64,000 bases of DNA from an uncultured Faecalibacterium sp. (GTDB lineage Bacteria > Bacillota > Clostridia > Oscillospirales > Ruminococcaceae). The notes under the pieces are model-generated. The model ran no database searches, had not been told where the DNA came from, and worked only from the letters and a program-made list of their open reading frames with translations. Position 1 is the first letter of the stretch. Every line of letters begins with the position of its first letter. Both the position numbers and the translations under genes were made by a program. Of this stretch, positions 15,075 to 24,361 are shown one piece after another. The stretch lies in assembly GCA_934533135.1 (NCBI GenBank), contig CAKTBG010000005.1, positions 1 to 64,000 of the forward strand, written 5' to 3'.

Positions 15075-16682
15075 ATGTACAGCCGTTATACCCCCCTGCA
15101 GCAGGAGCAGATCTCCACGCAGGTCTATACCGATACCCAAAGCACCTATCTTCTGGTCTACGCCCCCACCCGGCACACCCTGCTGAAGCCCGCACTGGAC
15201 GACCAGCTCCACCGCAAGTTCCGGCTGGTGGAGCATCTGGACGGTGCCCTGACCGACAGCGTGGCCGGTGTGCTGCTGGTCCGCGAGGACGTCTCCTGCA
15301 CCTGCACCGCCCTGACCTATTTTGCGCAGGCGTTGCGGGATGGCTTTGATTACGTCGTGGCCGACGCCGTGTTCGGCTTTGACGGGGCTACCGCCCTCTA
15401 CCAAAGCCCTGCGCACAAGGCCGACGCGCCCTGCGCCCTCGTCTCCCGGGAGCTGCTGGATCGCTGCCGCGCCGCTGCCCGCGACCCCGAGAACGTTGCC
15501 GAGCTGCTTCGCCTTGCGGCGCGGCTCTGCAGCCATTTCCACCGCATCCCGGAAGCCCTGCTCCACTATCCCCGGGAGATCTGCGCCGAGGACGCCTATT
15601 CCTCCGGCGGAAAGCGTGCCTTTGTCATGAGCCACCTGCTGGACATGACCGGTGCGCCCATCGTGCTGGTCAGCGCGGTGCCCGTCCTGCGGAGCATGGG
15701 CTACGAAGTCGTCGTCCTCGGGCCGGAGGACGACGGTTCGCTGGAGCTGTTTCTGGAAGCCGGTGCTGCCGTCATCACCCGCACCGGCTGTGTCTCCACA
15801 CCGGTGCTGTGGGGGCTGGCGTTCTGCGCCGATTTCGTCCTCGCCAACACCATCGTGGAGGCGCGGGCGGTGCGTGCCCTGAACGGCACCGGCGTGCCGG
15901 TGCTCTGGTGGCTCCACGATGCCTTTGCGGGCTATCCCCACATCGCCCACCAGATCCCGCAGCAGCTGTGCTCCAATGTCCATCTCTACTCGGTCGGCAG
16001 CCATGCCGCCGCCGCGATGCACAGCGTCCATCCGGAGTTCGAGATCCGCTCTCTGATCTACGGCCTGCCCGACTACGCCGCCGAGGATTTCGTCCGGTCG
16101 GATCTCTTCGCCTCCCTCAAGATCCCCAAGGACAAGCCGCTTTTTGCCACGGTCGGCTCCTTTGAACGCCGGAAGGGGCAGGATATTTTCAGCAAGGCCA
16201 TCCGCCTGCTGCCCGCCGCAGTCCGCAAGGCCGCCTCTTTCCTCTTTGTCGGCAAGGCCGCCGAAAAAGAGATGATGGACGCCGTGCGGGATCTGACCAC
16301 CGACTACCCCGACACGGTGTTCTACTGCAAGCGGCTGACCCGCGATGAGATCAAATCGCTGATGTCCCAGTGCCAGTGTCTCGTCTGCGCCTCCCGCGAT
16401 GACCCCATGCCCACCTTCGTCACCGAGGGTCTGATCTTCGGCAAGCCCGCCATCGTTTCGGAGCACACCGGCACCGCCGGGCTGGTTACCGAGGGGGTGG
16501 ACGGCTTTGTCTACCGCGACGACGACCCCCAGCAGCTGGCCAAGGCACTGGAATGGGCCATCACCCACCCCCAGCAGCTGGCCGCCATGCAGCCCGCCTG
16601 CCGTGCCCTCTACGAGCGGTATTATTCCAAGCAGGCCTTTGCCGACACCCTGACTGCGGCCGTCCGCGAACTGGTACAATAA
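15075..16682 (+). CDS. Glycosyltransferase, GT4-like C-terminal domain
   Basis: A 535-residue protein. The C-terminal half has a group 1 (GT4) glycosyltransferase fold: TVGSFERRKGQDIFSKAIRL at about residue 360, the loop VGKAAEKEMMDAV, and the nucleotide-sugar motif DPMPTFVTEGLIFGKPAIVS with the conserved E near residue 450. The N-terminal 180 residues are unlike GT4 and may bind the acceptor or the coiled-coil partner. The ATG at 15075 (not the adjacent TTG) is taken as start; GAGAGGAAGGA lies upstream. It transfers a sugar to a cell-surface glycan or glycoprotein; the sugar is unknown. Confidence 0.82.
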   Translation: MYSRYTPLQQEQISTQVYTDTQSTYLLVYAPTRHTLLKPALDDQLHRKFRLVEHLDGALTDSVAGVLLVREDVSCTCTALTYFAQALRDGFDYVVADAVFGFDGATALYQSPAHKADAPCALVSRELLDRCRAAARDPENVAELLRLAARLCSHFHRIPEALLHYPREICAEDAYSSGGKRAFVMSHLLDMTGAPIVLVSAVPVLRSMGYEVVVLGPEDDGSLELFLEAGAAVITRTGCVSTPVLWGLAFCADFVLANTIVEARAVRALNGTGVPVLWWLHDAFAGYPHIAHQIPQQLCSNVHLYSVGSHAAAAMHSVHPEFEIRSLIYGLPDYAAEDFVRSDLFASLKIPKDKPLFATVGSFERRKGQDIFSKAIRLLPAAVRKAASFLFVGKAAEKEMMDAVRDLTTDYPDTVFYCKRLTRDEIKSLMSQCQCLVCASRDDPMPTFVTEGLIFGKPAIVSEHTGTAGLVTEGVDGFVYRDDDPQQLAKALEWAITHPQQLAAMQPACRALYERYYSKQAFADTLTAAVRELVQ

Positions 16683-16699
16683 ATGTTCTGAAGATACAG

Positions 16700-16735
16700 A
16701 AAGCCCTTCGTCGGCATCCGCTGACGAAGGGCTTT
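16700..16735. terminator. Terminator after the glycosyltransferase gene
   Basis: AAAGCCCTTCGTC / GACGAAGGGCTTT, 13-bp perfect stem with a 10-nt loop, between convergent genes. T tracts are only three long, so termination strength is uncertain. Confidence 0.7.
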
Positions 16736-16765
16736 CCGCGTTTATGATGAAGGTTTGGGGATGGC

Positions 16766-17338
16766 TTAGAGGAATTCTACGCTGCCGTCCTCGATGTGGT
16801 ACATCGCGCCCACGACCCGCAGGCCGGTCTCCTCCTCAATGTGGTGGATGCAGAGGCTTTTCTCGATCTCGCTCACACTGTGGCGGACATTCAGGCAGCT
16901 GGCCTTATAGGGGTCGGTCTCGTCGCCGATGGCTTTTTTGATCTCGTCGGTGATGTACCGGATGTACCCGGTCGGCTCGTGATGGATGGCGGCATCCACC
17001 GCTCCGCAGTGGGTGTGGCCCAGCACCACCACCAGACGGCATCCCAGATGCCCGGCGGCATACTCGATGCTGCCCAGCTGGTGGTCGTCGATGACATTGC
17101 CGGCCAGACGGATGACGAACAGCTCGCCGATGCCCGCCGAGAAGATGTTCTCCGGGATCACCCGGGAGTCGGAGCAGGTCACGATGATCGCGTAGGGAGA
17201 CTGCCCTTTCGTCCATGTCGCCAGACGGACCCGGCGGGAGATGTCTCCGCTGCCGTTTTCCGCGTTGAGATATTTCAGGTTGCCCGCCGCCAGCCGGTAG
17301 ATGGCGTCGGCGGCAGTGCAGACGATTTGATCCTGCAT
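16766..17338 (-). CDS. Beta-class carbonic anhydrase
   Basis: A 190-residue beta-carbonic anhydrase that interconverts CO2 and bicarbonate. Zinc ligands are Cys55 (in TCSDSRV), His108 and Cys111 (in GHTHCGAV), and the catalytic Asp57-Arg59 pair is intact. The ATG has AAAGGAGG upstream. It is the gene after the citrate transporter; bicarbonate released or used in citrate/oxaloacetate metabolism is a plausible reason, but a strong terminator (17369-17411) lies between the two genes, so they may be only partly co-expressed. Confidence 0.92.
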   Translation of the reverse strand: MQDQIVCTAADAIYRLAAGNLKYLNAENGSGDISRRVRLATWTKGQSPYAIIVTCSDSRVIPENIFSAGIGELFVIRLAGNVIDDHQLGSIEYAAGHLGCRLVVVLGHTHCGAVDAAIHHEPTGYIRYITDEIKKAIGDETDPYKASCLNVRHSVSEIEKSLCIHHIEEETGLRVVGAMYHIEDGSVEFL

Positions 17339-17368
17339 AGAAGTGCAGCCTCCTTTGGGATGGTTTCC

Positions 17369-17411
17369 AAAAAAGCCGCCCGGACTTCTGGAGCAGAAGC
17401 GGCCGGGCGGC
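17369..17411 (-). terminator. Terminator after the citrate transporter gene
   Basis: On the minus strand GCCGCCCGG ... CCGGGCGGC with an inner CTTCTG/CAGAAG stem, followed by TTTTTT. It sits between the transporter and carbonic anhydrase genes. Confidence 0.82.
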
Positions 17412-17422
17412 CATGGGTCAGT

Positions 17423-18760
17423 TTAGAACTGGATGACGCCGAGGATCAGACCTGCAACGAGGCAGACGATGGACACACCCCACTGCCAACCGAAGCAGTA
17501 CTTGATGTGATCCTTGATCTCGACACCGGCCAGACCGATGCCCAGATAGGTAGCGGGAGCCACCGGGCTGATGAAGGTAGCGCAGTTGCGGCAGACGACC
17601 ATGGCGATGGCAATGTGCGCCGGGTTGACGCCAAACTGGTTGCCGACGCTGACCAGAACGGGCAGCAGGCCGTAGAAGTAAGAGTCGGTATCGAACAGCA
17701 GAGCCAGAGGCACGCTCAGGACGCCGATGATGACCGGCAGGAACTTGCCCATGGAAGTCGGGATGACATTTGCCATCATGACGGCCATCTTCTCCATGAT
17801 GCCGCTCTTGCTCAGGACACCGAGGAAGACGCCGGCGCACAGAATGGTGGAAGCCATGCTCAGACCAGCAGAAGCGTGGCTCTTGATGATGGAGCTGTGC
17901 AGCTTCTTGCCGCGGTAGTTGACCAGAATGCCCAGAGCGCAGCCAACCATGAAGACGTAGTAAGAGGGGAAGATATCCATGACCAGCACGATGATGACGG
18001 CCAGCGTCAGGATGACGTTGAAGATGAAGAACTGGGGACGAGCCAGCTCCGCGCTCTTTTCGCCCTCATCGGCGTCGTCGTACTTTTCGGCTTCTGCAGC
18101 CAGAGCAGCTGCATCCAGCTTTGCGATGCGCTTCTTCTCCTGCAGACCCCAGAAAATGGCGGTGCCGATGGCCAGAACGAAACCGACGACCTGCATCGGC
18201 ATCAGCTGGAACCACAGATCGTTGGGCTCCATCTCGATGACGCTGGCAGCGCGCATGGTCGGGCCGCCCCAAGGCATCAGGTTCATAACGCCCATGGCGG
18301 TGACGCAGATCAGCAGCAGGGTCTCACGGCGCATATGCAGACGCTTGTAGACCGGCAGCATGGCGGGAATGGTGATCAGGAAGGTGGAGGCACCGCCGCC
18401 GTCCAGATGGCCGATGACGGCGATCAGGCAGGTCATCAGAGCCACGCCGACCACGTTGTTGCCGACCTTTTTCATCAGCGCACCGATGATCTTGTCGAAC
18501 ATTCCCGCGTCGGTCATAACGCCGAAGAACAGGACCGAGAAAATAAACAGGACGGCCGTGCCATGGACGCCCTTGACGCCCTCCTTGATGAAACCAGCCA
18601 TCTCATCGAGGGTGAACGCACCGGTTGCCACCAGAACGGCAGCCGTGATGGTCGAGACACTGACGAAGGCCAGTGCCGGAACCGTGACATTGCGCAGCAG
18701 CAGGACGATGACCGCAATCACCGTTGCAAAGCCGAGCAGAGCGAGGATCGTATCACTCAT
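17423..18760 (-). CDS. CitMHS-family citrate transporter
   Basis: A 445-residue membrane protein with about twelve hydrophobic segments, matching the CitMHS family (metal-citrate/H+ symporters such as Bacillus CitM and CitH). Conserved-looking segments are HLDGGGASTFLITIPAM near residue 117 and LFDTDSYFYGLLPVL near 370. It would import citrate as a metal complex for the citrate lyase encoded at 26855-29624. A sensor kinase/response regulator pair is next to it. The start at 18760 (MSDTIL) has AAAGGAAG upstream; the promoter is weak at -35 and has phased repeats upstream, so expression is probably activator-dependent. Confidence 0.85.
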   Translation of the reverse strand: MSDTILALLGFATVIAVIVLLLRNVTVPALAFVSVSTITAAVLVATGAFTLDEMAGFIKEGVKGVHGTAVLFIFSVLFFGVMTDAGMFDKIIGALMKKVGNNVVGVALMTCLIAVIGHLDGGGASTFLITIPAMLPVYKRLHMRRETLLLICVTAMGVMNLMPWGGPTMRAASVIEMEPNDLWFQLMPMQVVGFVLAIGTAIFWGLQEKKRIAKLDAAALAAEAEKYDDADEGEKSAELARPQFFIFNVILTLAVIIVLVMDIFPSYYVFMVGCALGILVNYRGKKLHSSIIKSHASAGLSMASTILCAGVFLGVLSKSGIMEKMAVMMANVIPTSMGKFLPVIIGVLSVPLALLFDTDSYFYGLLPVLVSVGNQFGVNPAHIAIAMVVCRNCATFISPVAPATYLGIGLAGVEIKDHIKYCFGWQWGVSIVCLVAGLILGVIQF

Positions 18761-18853
18761 GTTGGTTAACTTCCTTTCCTTTTTTCCACGAAGGTTCCGC
18801 AGGAGAGTCATTCCAGTCGGTTCTGGATTTCCATTCCTGCTGGTGATGGTTCC

Positions 18854-18933
18854 AGTATACTGAGTGAAACTTACACGCCAAAGGGGTTCGCGTTACGATT
18901 TGTTAAGGATCTGCTTAATATCCTGTAAGAATC
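18854..18933 (-). promoter_or_regulatory. Activator-type promoter of the citrate transporter
   Basis: Minus-strand -10 TATACT (18854-18859) with poor -35 TTTGGC (18877-18882). Upstream, the plus strand has three 11-bp phased repeats: TGTTAAGGATC (18901-18911), TGCTTAATATC (18912-18922), CTGTAAGAATC (18923-18933). Phased 11-bp repeats are the usual site architecture of OmpR/PhoB-type regulators, and such a regulator is encoded at 21304. The middle/right units match the citD upstream region. Confidence 0.6.
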
Positions 18934-18972
18934 CGTATGGATGGTTGGATACAACGATTTTTCCCTTTTCGG

Positions 18973-21144
18973 TCATGCCGTGGGTTTCTGCCGCTGGCAG
19001 GTGCGGATCTCTTCCAGCAGGGTACCGGCCGAGACGGGCTTGACGATGTAGCCGTCGATCACCCGGTGCCGCCGGGCGTCCACGATCTCCCGGGTGGGCG
19101 CATTGGTCATCACGATCCGGGTCAGGCTGGGGTATTTGCCCTGAATGGCCATGCAGAACTCGACGCCGCTGCCGCCGGTCAGGGTCTCATCAATGGCCAG
19201 CACATCAAAGTGTTCTGTTTCCAGCAGGGTGCGCACCTCGCCCCGGCGGGAGCAGGTGACCACCTCGAGCCCCAGCCTGCCGAAATCGGTCGTCAGCAGC
19301 GCAAGGACTTTCTGGTTGTCGTCCGCTGCCAGAATGCGGAGCTGGCTGTCCTGCCCCCACTGCAGCTGTTCCTGTGCGTGCTGCGGCTCCAGAACGGGCA
19401 GGTAGATGTAAAAGGTCGTGCCCTGTCCCAGCGTGCTCTCGGCGCAGATCCAGCCCCGGTGGGTGCGGATGATCTGCTCGGCCAGCGCAAGCCCCAAGCC
19501 GGTGCCCTCGCCTGCCTTTTTGGTGGTGAAGAAGGGCTCAAAAATATGCTGCAGGGTCTCTTTGTCCATGCCGCAGCCGTTGTCCGACACGCTGAGCCGG
19601 ATATAGTTCTGCCAGTCGTAGGAGATCTTTTCCTCCGGCAGACGCTTGGCCAGTTCGCTGCGGGGCACGGCCTCCGCCCGGAGCGTCAGGGTGCCCTCCT
19701 CCCGGCCGATGGCATGGATGGCGTTGACGCAGATGTTCAGCAGCACCTGCTGCAGCTGGGTCGCATTGCCCAGCACATCCTCCCCGTTCAGGTGCAGCTC
19801 CTCCTGCAAGGTCACCTGTTTCGGGCAGTTGGTCTCCACCAGTTTGCGGGTGTTGTCCACAAGTTTCGCCACCGGCACCGGCTCGTAGACGGTCTCCACA
19901 TTCTTCCGGCTCATGGACGAGATCTGCCGGACCACATCCTGCGCTTTCTGGGCGGCCTCGCTGATCTCCGCAGCATTGTCGTAGATCTCGCTGCCCGGAT
20001 CCGCCTCGGCCATGATGAGGTCGGCATAGCCCGTGATGGGGGTGAGGAAGTTGTTGAACTCATGGGCGATGCCGCCGGTCAGGGTGCCCATCAGCTGCAA
20101 TCTCTGCCCATGCGCCAGCGATTCCTCGCTGCGGTGCAGCTCTTCCAGCGTGGCGTTCAGCGATTTCAGGTCGTTGATCTCGGTCACGTTCCGGCGTTCC
20201 TTCTGCTGCAGGCGGAACACCAGCACGAGGAACAGCCCCAGCACCACTGCGATCGAGAGAAAGAGCAGGGCGACTTTCTGGAAGCTCTCGGCCACCGGCT
20301 TGTACAGGTCGTCGTAGTCCACCACGGCACTGACGATCCAAAAGCTGCTGCCGATGCTCAGATGGCGGTAGGCACTGATCTTGTGGACCCGCGGCACATC
20401 CGGATCGGTCCACCAATAGGAGTAGTAATCCCGGATGCCGGAAGCTTCCTCCTGCTGGGCGCGCAGCAGTTCCTCGAGGCTGGACATCTCCAGATCCTCC
20501 CGGTAGAGCTTCCGGCGGCCTTCCAGAACGTCGATGCCCCACTGTTTCCGCTCCGGGTGCAGGATCACCCGGTTGTCGGCATTCTTGATCATCACATAGC
20601 CGTTGGTGCCCACATGGAGATCCGAGATCAACTGCTGGTAAAGCACTTCCGAGTCCACCACAAGGCAGACGGTCTGCTCCCCCACCTGTTTTTTCAGGAC
20701 GAGGTAGTGCTGGTCGCCGCTGTGGTACTGCCAGTAGGTGATGCCGCTGCCTGAGTCGGTCAGCATCAGGTCGCACTCCGCCGTCACACCGTAGCAGCTG
20801 TACACCACCTCGCCGTTGCCGTCCTCGATCCAGACATCGCGGAGGGTGTCGCTCCGCGCCAGCGAGAGCCGGGCGTCCGGGTTTTCGGCCAGCTTCTGTG
20901 CCGCAGCATCCAGCCGGTCGTCGTATTCCTCCAGCGAAAACTGGATGCTGTCGGCCAGACTCTGGACCACCAGCTCCATCTGGCGGGTCTGGCTGTCGAT
21001 GAGGGCGGTGCGGTAGTCCTGCCAGACCATTCCGCCGACCACAGCCAGCAGCACGAACAGTGCCGTACCGAGCAGCAGAAGCGGCCAGAGGGTGCTAAGG
21101 GTCTGCTTGACCCGGGTTTTGAACAGGCTCAGGGATTCTTTCAC
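18973..21144 (-). CDS. Hybrid sensor histidine kinase
   Basis: A membrane sensor of about 723 residues. A helix at 13-35 and another near 300-320 bracket an extracytoplasmic double-Cache-like sensor domain. The kinase core has the H box GGIAHEFNNFLTPI (His near residue 360), N box LLNICVNAIHAI, and G boxes DNGCGMD and GEGTGLGLALAEQI. A C-terminal receiver domain (about 600-720) has the phospho-acceptor in VLAIDETLTGGSG and a lysine in YIVKPVS. The start GTG at 21144 is preferred because AAAGGAG lies 8 nt upstream; upstream ATGs at 21162 and 21180 lack sites. By position it may sense citrate and regulate the neighbouring transporter. Confidence 0.85.
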   Translation of the reverse strand: MKESLSLFKTRVKQTLSTLWPLLLLGTALFVLLAVVGGMVWQDYRTALIDSQTRQMELVVQSLADSIQFSLEEYDDRLDAAAQKLAENPDARLSLARSDTLRDVWIEDGNGEVVYSCYGVTAECDLMLTDSGSGITYWQYHSGDQHYLVLKKQVGEQTVCLVVDSEVLYQQLISDLHVGTNGYVMIKNADNRVILHPERKQWGIDVLEGRRKLYREDLEMSSLEELLRAQQEEASGIRDYYSYWWTDPDVPRVHKISAYRHLSIGSSFWIVSAVVDYDDLYKPVAESFQKVALLFLSIAVVLGLFLVLVFRLQQKERRNVTEINDLKSLNATLEELHRSEESLAHGQRLQLMGTLTGGIAHEFNNFLTPITGYADLIMAEADPGSEIYDNAAEISEAAQKAQDVVRQISSMSRKNVETVYEPVPVAKLVDNTRKLVETNCPKQVTLQEELHLNGEDVLGNATQLQQVLLNICVNAIHAIGREEGTLTLRAEAVPRSELAKRLPEEKISYDWQNYIRLSVSDNGCGMDKETLQHIFEPFFTTKKAGEGTGLGLALAEQIIRTHRGWICAESTLGQGTTFYIYLPVLEPQHAQEQLQWGQDSQLRILAADDNQKVLALLTTDFGRLGLEVVTCSRRGEVRTLLETEHFDVLAIDETLTGGSGVEFCMAIQGKYPSLTRIVMTNAPTREIVDARRHRVIDGYIVKPVSAGTLLEEIRTCQRQKPTA

Positions 21145-21180
21145 AGCGATTGCTCCTTTCATGCGGTTCTTCCGCAGCAC

Positions 21181-21209
21181 TTGCTCTTGCCGGGCAAAAA
21201 TGTTATAAT
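21181..21209 (+). promoter_or_regulatory. Promoter of the response regulator gene
   Basis: TTGCTC (21181-21186), 17 nt, TATAAT (21204-21209). It lies in the divergent gap between kinase and regulator genes. Confidence 0.65.
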
Positions 21210-21303
21210 TTTATCAGTGCAGCGGAATTTCGACCGGAATCGCGGGCTTCGCCTCCCGGCGGTTCGGTTTTTCAGCTTTTCAGGGGGGAGTGCAGGGGTA
21301 ACG

Positions 21304-21996
21304 ATGGCTTATCATGTTCTTATTGTAGACGATGATCCCGCAATTTGCAAATTATTATCCAAAGTAATGGTCAGCAACGAGATGGAGCCCTTGGTCGTCA
21401 ACAGCGGGTCGGCTGCGCTGGATCTCATTGCGCGGCAGAGCAGCACACTGGACATGATCCTGATGGACATCACGCTGGGCGACATGGAAGGCTTCGACGT
21501 CATCCAGACCATCCGGCGGAACGGCGTCACCACGCCCGTCATCATCATCAGCGGCCGGAACGAGGATTACGACTTCATGTACGGCCTCTCGCTGGGTGCC
21601 GACGACTATGTGACCAAGCCCTTCCGCCCCCAGATCCTCGGAGCCAAGGTCAAAGCCCTGATCCGCCGCAGCAAAAGCTTCTCGCAGGAGAACAGCCAGC
21701 AGATCTCCTGCGGCCCCTTCCTCTGCGACACCACCACCATGCGCTTTTATAAGAACAACACCGAGCTGAACCTCTCCGAAAAAGAGCGGTCGCTCCTGCT
21801 GCTCTTCGTCCGCCACCCCCAGCAGGTGTTTACCAAAGACATGATCTATGAGCAGATCTGGGGCAACCTGATCGCCGTGGACGACAACGCCATCATGGTC
21901 TACATCAACCGCCTCCGCAGCAAGATCGAGGACAACGCCCGCACCCCCCAGCACATCATCACCATCCGCGGGGTGGGGTATCGGTTCGTGCCGTAA
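21304..21996 (+). CDS. OmpR-family response regulator
   Basis: A 230-residue two-component regulator. The receiver domain has Asp9-Asp11 acid pocket (IVDDD), phospho-acceptor Asp55 (ILMDITLGD) and the conserved Lys in DYVTKPF near 105. The C-terminal winged helix (about 130-228) ends TIRGVGYRFVP, the usual OmpR/PhoB signature. It is transcribed divergently from the hybrid kinase. Its probable sites are the 11-bp repeats upstream of the citrate transporter and the related motif upstream of citD. Confidence 0.9.
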   Translation: MAYHVLIVDDDPAICKLLSKVMVSNEMEPLVVNSGSAALDLIARQSSTLDMILMDITLGDMEGFDVIQTIRRNGVTTPVIIISGRNEDYDFMYGLSLGADDYVTKPFRPQILGAKVKALIRRSKSFSQENSQQISCGPFLCDTTTMRFYKNNTELNLSEKERSLLLLFVRHPQQVFTKDMIYEQIWGNLIAVDDNAIMVYINRLRSKIEDNARTPQHIITIRGVGYRFVP

Positions 21997-22026
21997 CGGT
22001 CGCCGCCCGCTCCCGAAAAAAGAAAC

Positions 22027-22066
22027 AACACGCACCTTTCGTTTCCCGGAACGAAGGGTGCGTGTT
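22027..22066. terminator. Bidirectional terminator
   Basis: AACACGCACC.TTCGTT / AACGAA.GGTGCGTGTT stem with a 6-nt loop and TTTTGG tail on the plus strand; A-rich on the left for the minus strand. It separates the regulator gene from the convergent LysR gene. Confidence 0.82.
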
Positions 22067-22071
22067 TTGGT

Positions 22072-22980
22072 TTACGCGTCTGCTTGTTTGGATTCCGGCT
22101 TTGCCAGCATCTGCTGGAACTTCCGCGCGGCGGTGTTCAGCGGGCGGTGGTGGTCGTAGACAAGGCAGATGGAGCGGGTCGGGATGATCTCCTGCAGATG
22201 CAGCTGGACGATCTCGCCCCGAGCCAGCGGCTCTTTTGCCATCGGCTCCGGCACAAAGGCAAGCCCCAGCTCGCTCTTGACCAGCGTGAGCATCTGGTCG
22301 GTGGTGGCGGCCTCGGTGTCCGGCCGCAGCACGGCGTCGTGGTCAAGGAAGAACTGCCGGTAGAAGCTGCGGGTCATGCTCTCCTCGCTCAGGGAGATGA
22401 GCGGATAGTTTGCCAGCTCCTTCAGCGTGAGGTGCTGGCTGGCCAGAGCCGTAAAGGTCCTGCCGCCCACCAATACCTCGTAAAAGGGCATCAGCTCCGC
22501 CTGTTTCAGACCCGGCTCGACCTCCGCCGGGGTGGACACGATGGCAAAATCCACCTCACCGTTCTTGACGGCCTGCACCGCCTGCGGGGTAGAGTGGTTC
22601 GAGATCCGCAGCCGGATGCCCGGATACGCCGTGTGGAAGGCACGGAGCTTTTCGGACAGGTAGATGTTCAGGGCCGTCTCGGTCGCACTGATGCTGATGG
22701 TGCCATGTTCCAGCGTCGCGCTGGAGCTTAGTTCTTCCTCGGCTTCCCGGATCTGCGCCGCCGCCGACGCAATGCGGGAATACAGCAGCTCGCCCTCCGG
22801 CGTCAGGGTAACGCCCCGGTTGGAGCGGATGAAGAGCACGCAGTTCAGCTGGCTTTCCAGCCGATTCATCGAGTGGGTGATGTTGGGCTGGTTGTTGCCC
22901 AGCACCCGCGCCGCCTTGGTAAAGTTCTGATATTTCGCCACATAATAGAAGATCTTGTAGTATTCCCAATCCACATACAT
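22072..22980 (-). CDS. LysR-family transcriptional regulator, divergent from argG
   Basis: A 302-residue LysR protein with helix-turn-helix at residues about 15-40 ([20 protein letters not shown]) and an effector domain from 90. It faces away from the argG-purA-pyrB operon with a 157-bp shared control region, the standard LysR arrangement. An interrupted palindrome TGCAAT-N5-ATTGCA (23071-23087) in that region has the size of a LysR box. Control of the aspartate-consuming operon is inferred. Confidence 0.85.
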   Translation of the reverse strand: MYVDWEYYKIFYYVAKYQNFTKAARVLGNNQPNITHSMNRLESQLNCVLFIRSNRGVTLTPEGELLYSRIASAAAQIREAEEELSSSATLEHGTISISATETALNIYLSEKLRAFHTAYPGIRLRISNHSTPQAVQAVKNGEVDFAIVSTPAEVEPGLKQAELMPFYEVLVGGRTFTALASQHLTLKELANYPLISLSEESMTRSFYRQFFLDHDAVLRPDTEAATTDQMLTLVKSELGLAFVPEPMAKEPLARGEIVQLHLQEIIPTRSICLVYDHHRPLNTAARKFQQMLAKPESKQADA

Positions 22981-23035
22981 GGAGGCCGCCCCTCTTTCAT
23001 ACGCAAATCATATCGTGACCATGTGCAGGATACTT

Positions 23036-23087
23036 TTTACACATTCTCCCGCTGCTCGTATAATAACAACTGCAATCGGAAATTGCA
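23036..23087 (+). promoter_or_regulatory. argG operon promoter and candidate LysR box
   Basis: TTTACA (23036-23041), 17 nt, TATAAT (23059-23064). Downstream, at about +1 to +16, TGCAAT-N5-ATTGCA (23071-23087) is a palindrome that could be an operator for the divergent LysR protein. Confidence 0.65.
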
Positions 23088-23137
23088 AGAGGGAAACAGA
23101 AAAGTATATAAAGTTGATTGGAATGGAGGCAGTTACC

Positions 23138-24361
23138 ATGTCTGAAATCAAAAAGGTCGTGCTGGCCTATTCCGGCGGTCTGGACACGTCCATCATCATC
23201 CCGTGGCTGAAAGAGCATTACAACAACTGTGAAGTTATTGCCGTGTGCGGCAACGTCGGCCAGAAGGGTGAGCTGGAAGGCCTGGAAGAGCGCGCCAAGG
23301 CAAGCGGTGCTTCCAAGTTGTACGTCGAGGACCTGACCGACGAGTTCGTGGAGGATTACGTCATCCCCACCATGCAGGCCGGTGCCGATTACGAGGGCTA
23401 TCTGCTGGGCACCAGCTTTGCCCGTCCGATTTTGGCAAAGCGCGTCGTGGAGATTGCCCGCGCCGAGGGTGCGGATGCGGTCTGCCACGGCAGCACCGGC
23501 AAGGGCAACGATCAGGTGCGCTTTGAGCTGGCCATCATGCACTTTGCACCCGACCTGAAGATCATCACCCCGTGGCGTGAGTGGGACATCCAGAGCCGCG
23601 ATGAGGAGATCGACTACGCCGAGGCCCACAACATCCCGCTGAAGATCAGCCGGGAGACCAACTACTCCAAGGACAAGAACTTGTGGCATCTGAGCCACGA
23701 GGGTCTTGATCTGGAAGATCCGGGCAACGAGCCGCAGTACGACAAGCCCGGCTTCCTTGAGCTGGGCGTTTCCCCCAAGACCGCGCCGGACAAGTCCGAG
23801 TTCGTGGAGCTGGAATTTGAAAAGGGCGTGCCCGTCACCCTGAACGGCGAGAAGCTGAAGCCCGCCGACATCATCGCAAAGCTGAATGAGATCGGCGGAC
23901 GGAACGGCATCGGCCTGTACGACGTGGTGGAGAACCGCTTGGTCGGCATGAAGAGCCGCGGTGTCTACGAGACCCCCGGCGGCACCATCCTGTACAAGGC
24001 CCACGAGGTGCTGGAGACCCTGACGCTGGACAAGCTCACCGCCCACAAGAAGCGCGAGCTTGCCATCACCTTTGGTGAGCTGGTCTACGACGGCCAGTGG
24101 TTCAGCCCTCTGCGCAAAGCTCTGAGTGCTTTCGTCACCTCCACGCAGGAGCACGTTACCGGCAAAGTCCGTCTGGAACTGTACAAGGGCAACCTCATCA
24201 ATGCAGGAGTCTGGTCGCCCTACTCCCTCTACCGGGAGGACATCGCCACCTTTGCCGCAGGCGGCGACTACAAGCAGAGCGATGCCACCGGATTCATCAG
24301 CATCTACGGTCTGCCCACCAAGGTGCAGGCCATTGTAAATAGTGAAAAAGAAGGTAAATGA
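23138..24361 (+). CDS. argG: Argininosuccinate synthase
   Basis: A 407-residue argininosuccinate synthase, which joins citrulline and aspartate with ATP in arginine synthesis. The N-terminal ATP loop [14 protein letters not shown] is intact, and [14 protein letters not shown] and [16 protein letters not shown] follow as in the family. The start is the ATG at 23138 with GGAGG upstream; the frame is open to 22979 but without a site. It is the first gene of an operon whose next two genes overlap it and each other; the last codons AAATGA overlap the ATG of purA. Confidence 0.95.
   Translation: MSEIKKVVLAYSGGLDTSIIIPWLKEHYNNCEVIAVCGNVGQKGELEGLEERAKASGASKLYVEDLTDEFVEDYVIPTMQAGADYEGYLLGTSFARPILAKRVVEIARAEGADAVCHGSTGKGNDQVRFELAIMHFAPDLKIITPWREWDIQSRDEEIDYAEAHNIPLKISRETNYSKDKNLWHLSHEGLDLEDPGNEPQYDKPGFLELGVSPKTAPDKSEFVELEFEKGVPVTLNGEKLKPADIIAKLNEIGGRNGIGLYDVVENRLVGMKSRGVYETPGGTILYKAHEVLETLTLDKLTAHKKRELAITFGELVYDGQWFSPLRKALSAFVTSTQEHVTGKVRLELYKGNLINAGVWSPYSLYREDIATFAAGGDYKQSDATGFISIYGLPTKVQAIVNSEKEGK

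Noticed and set aside
14103-16679. An 858-codon minus-strand frame opposite the coiled-coil and glycosyltransferase genes
   Set aside because: Antisense shadow of two genes with good starts and motifs; no ribosome site and no domain.
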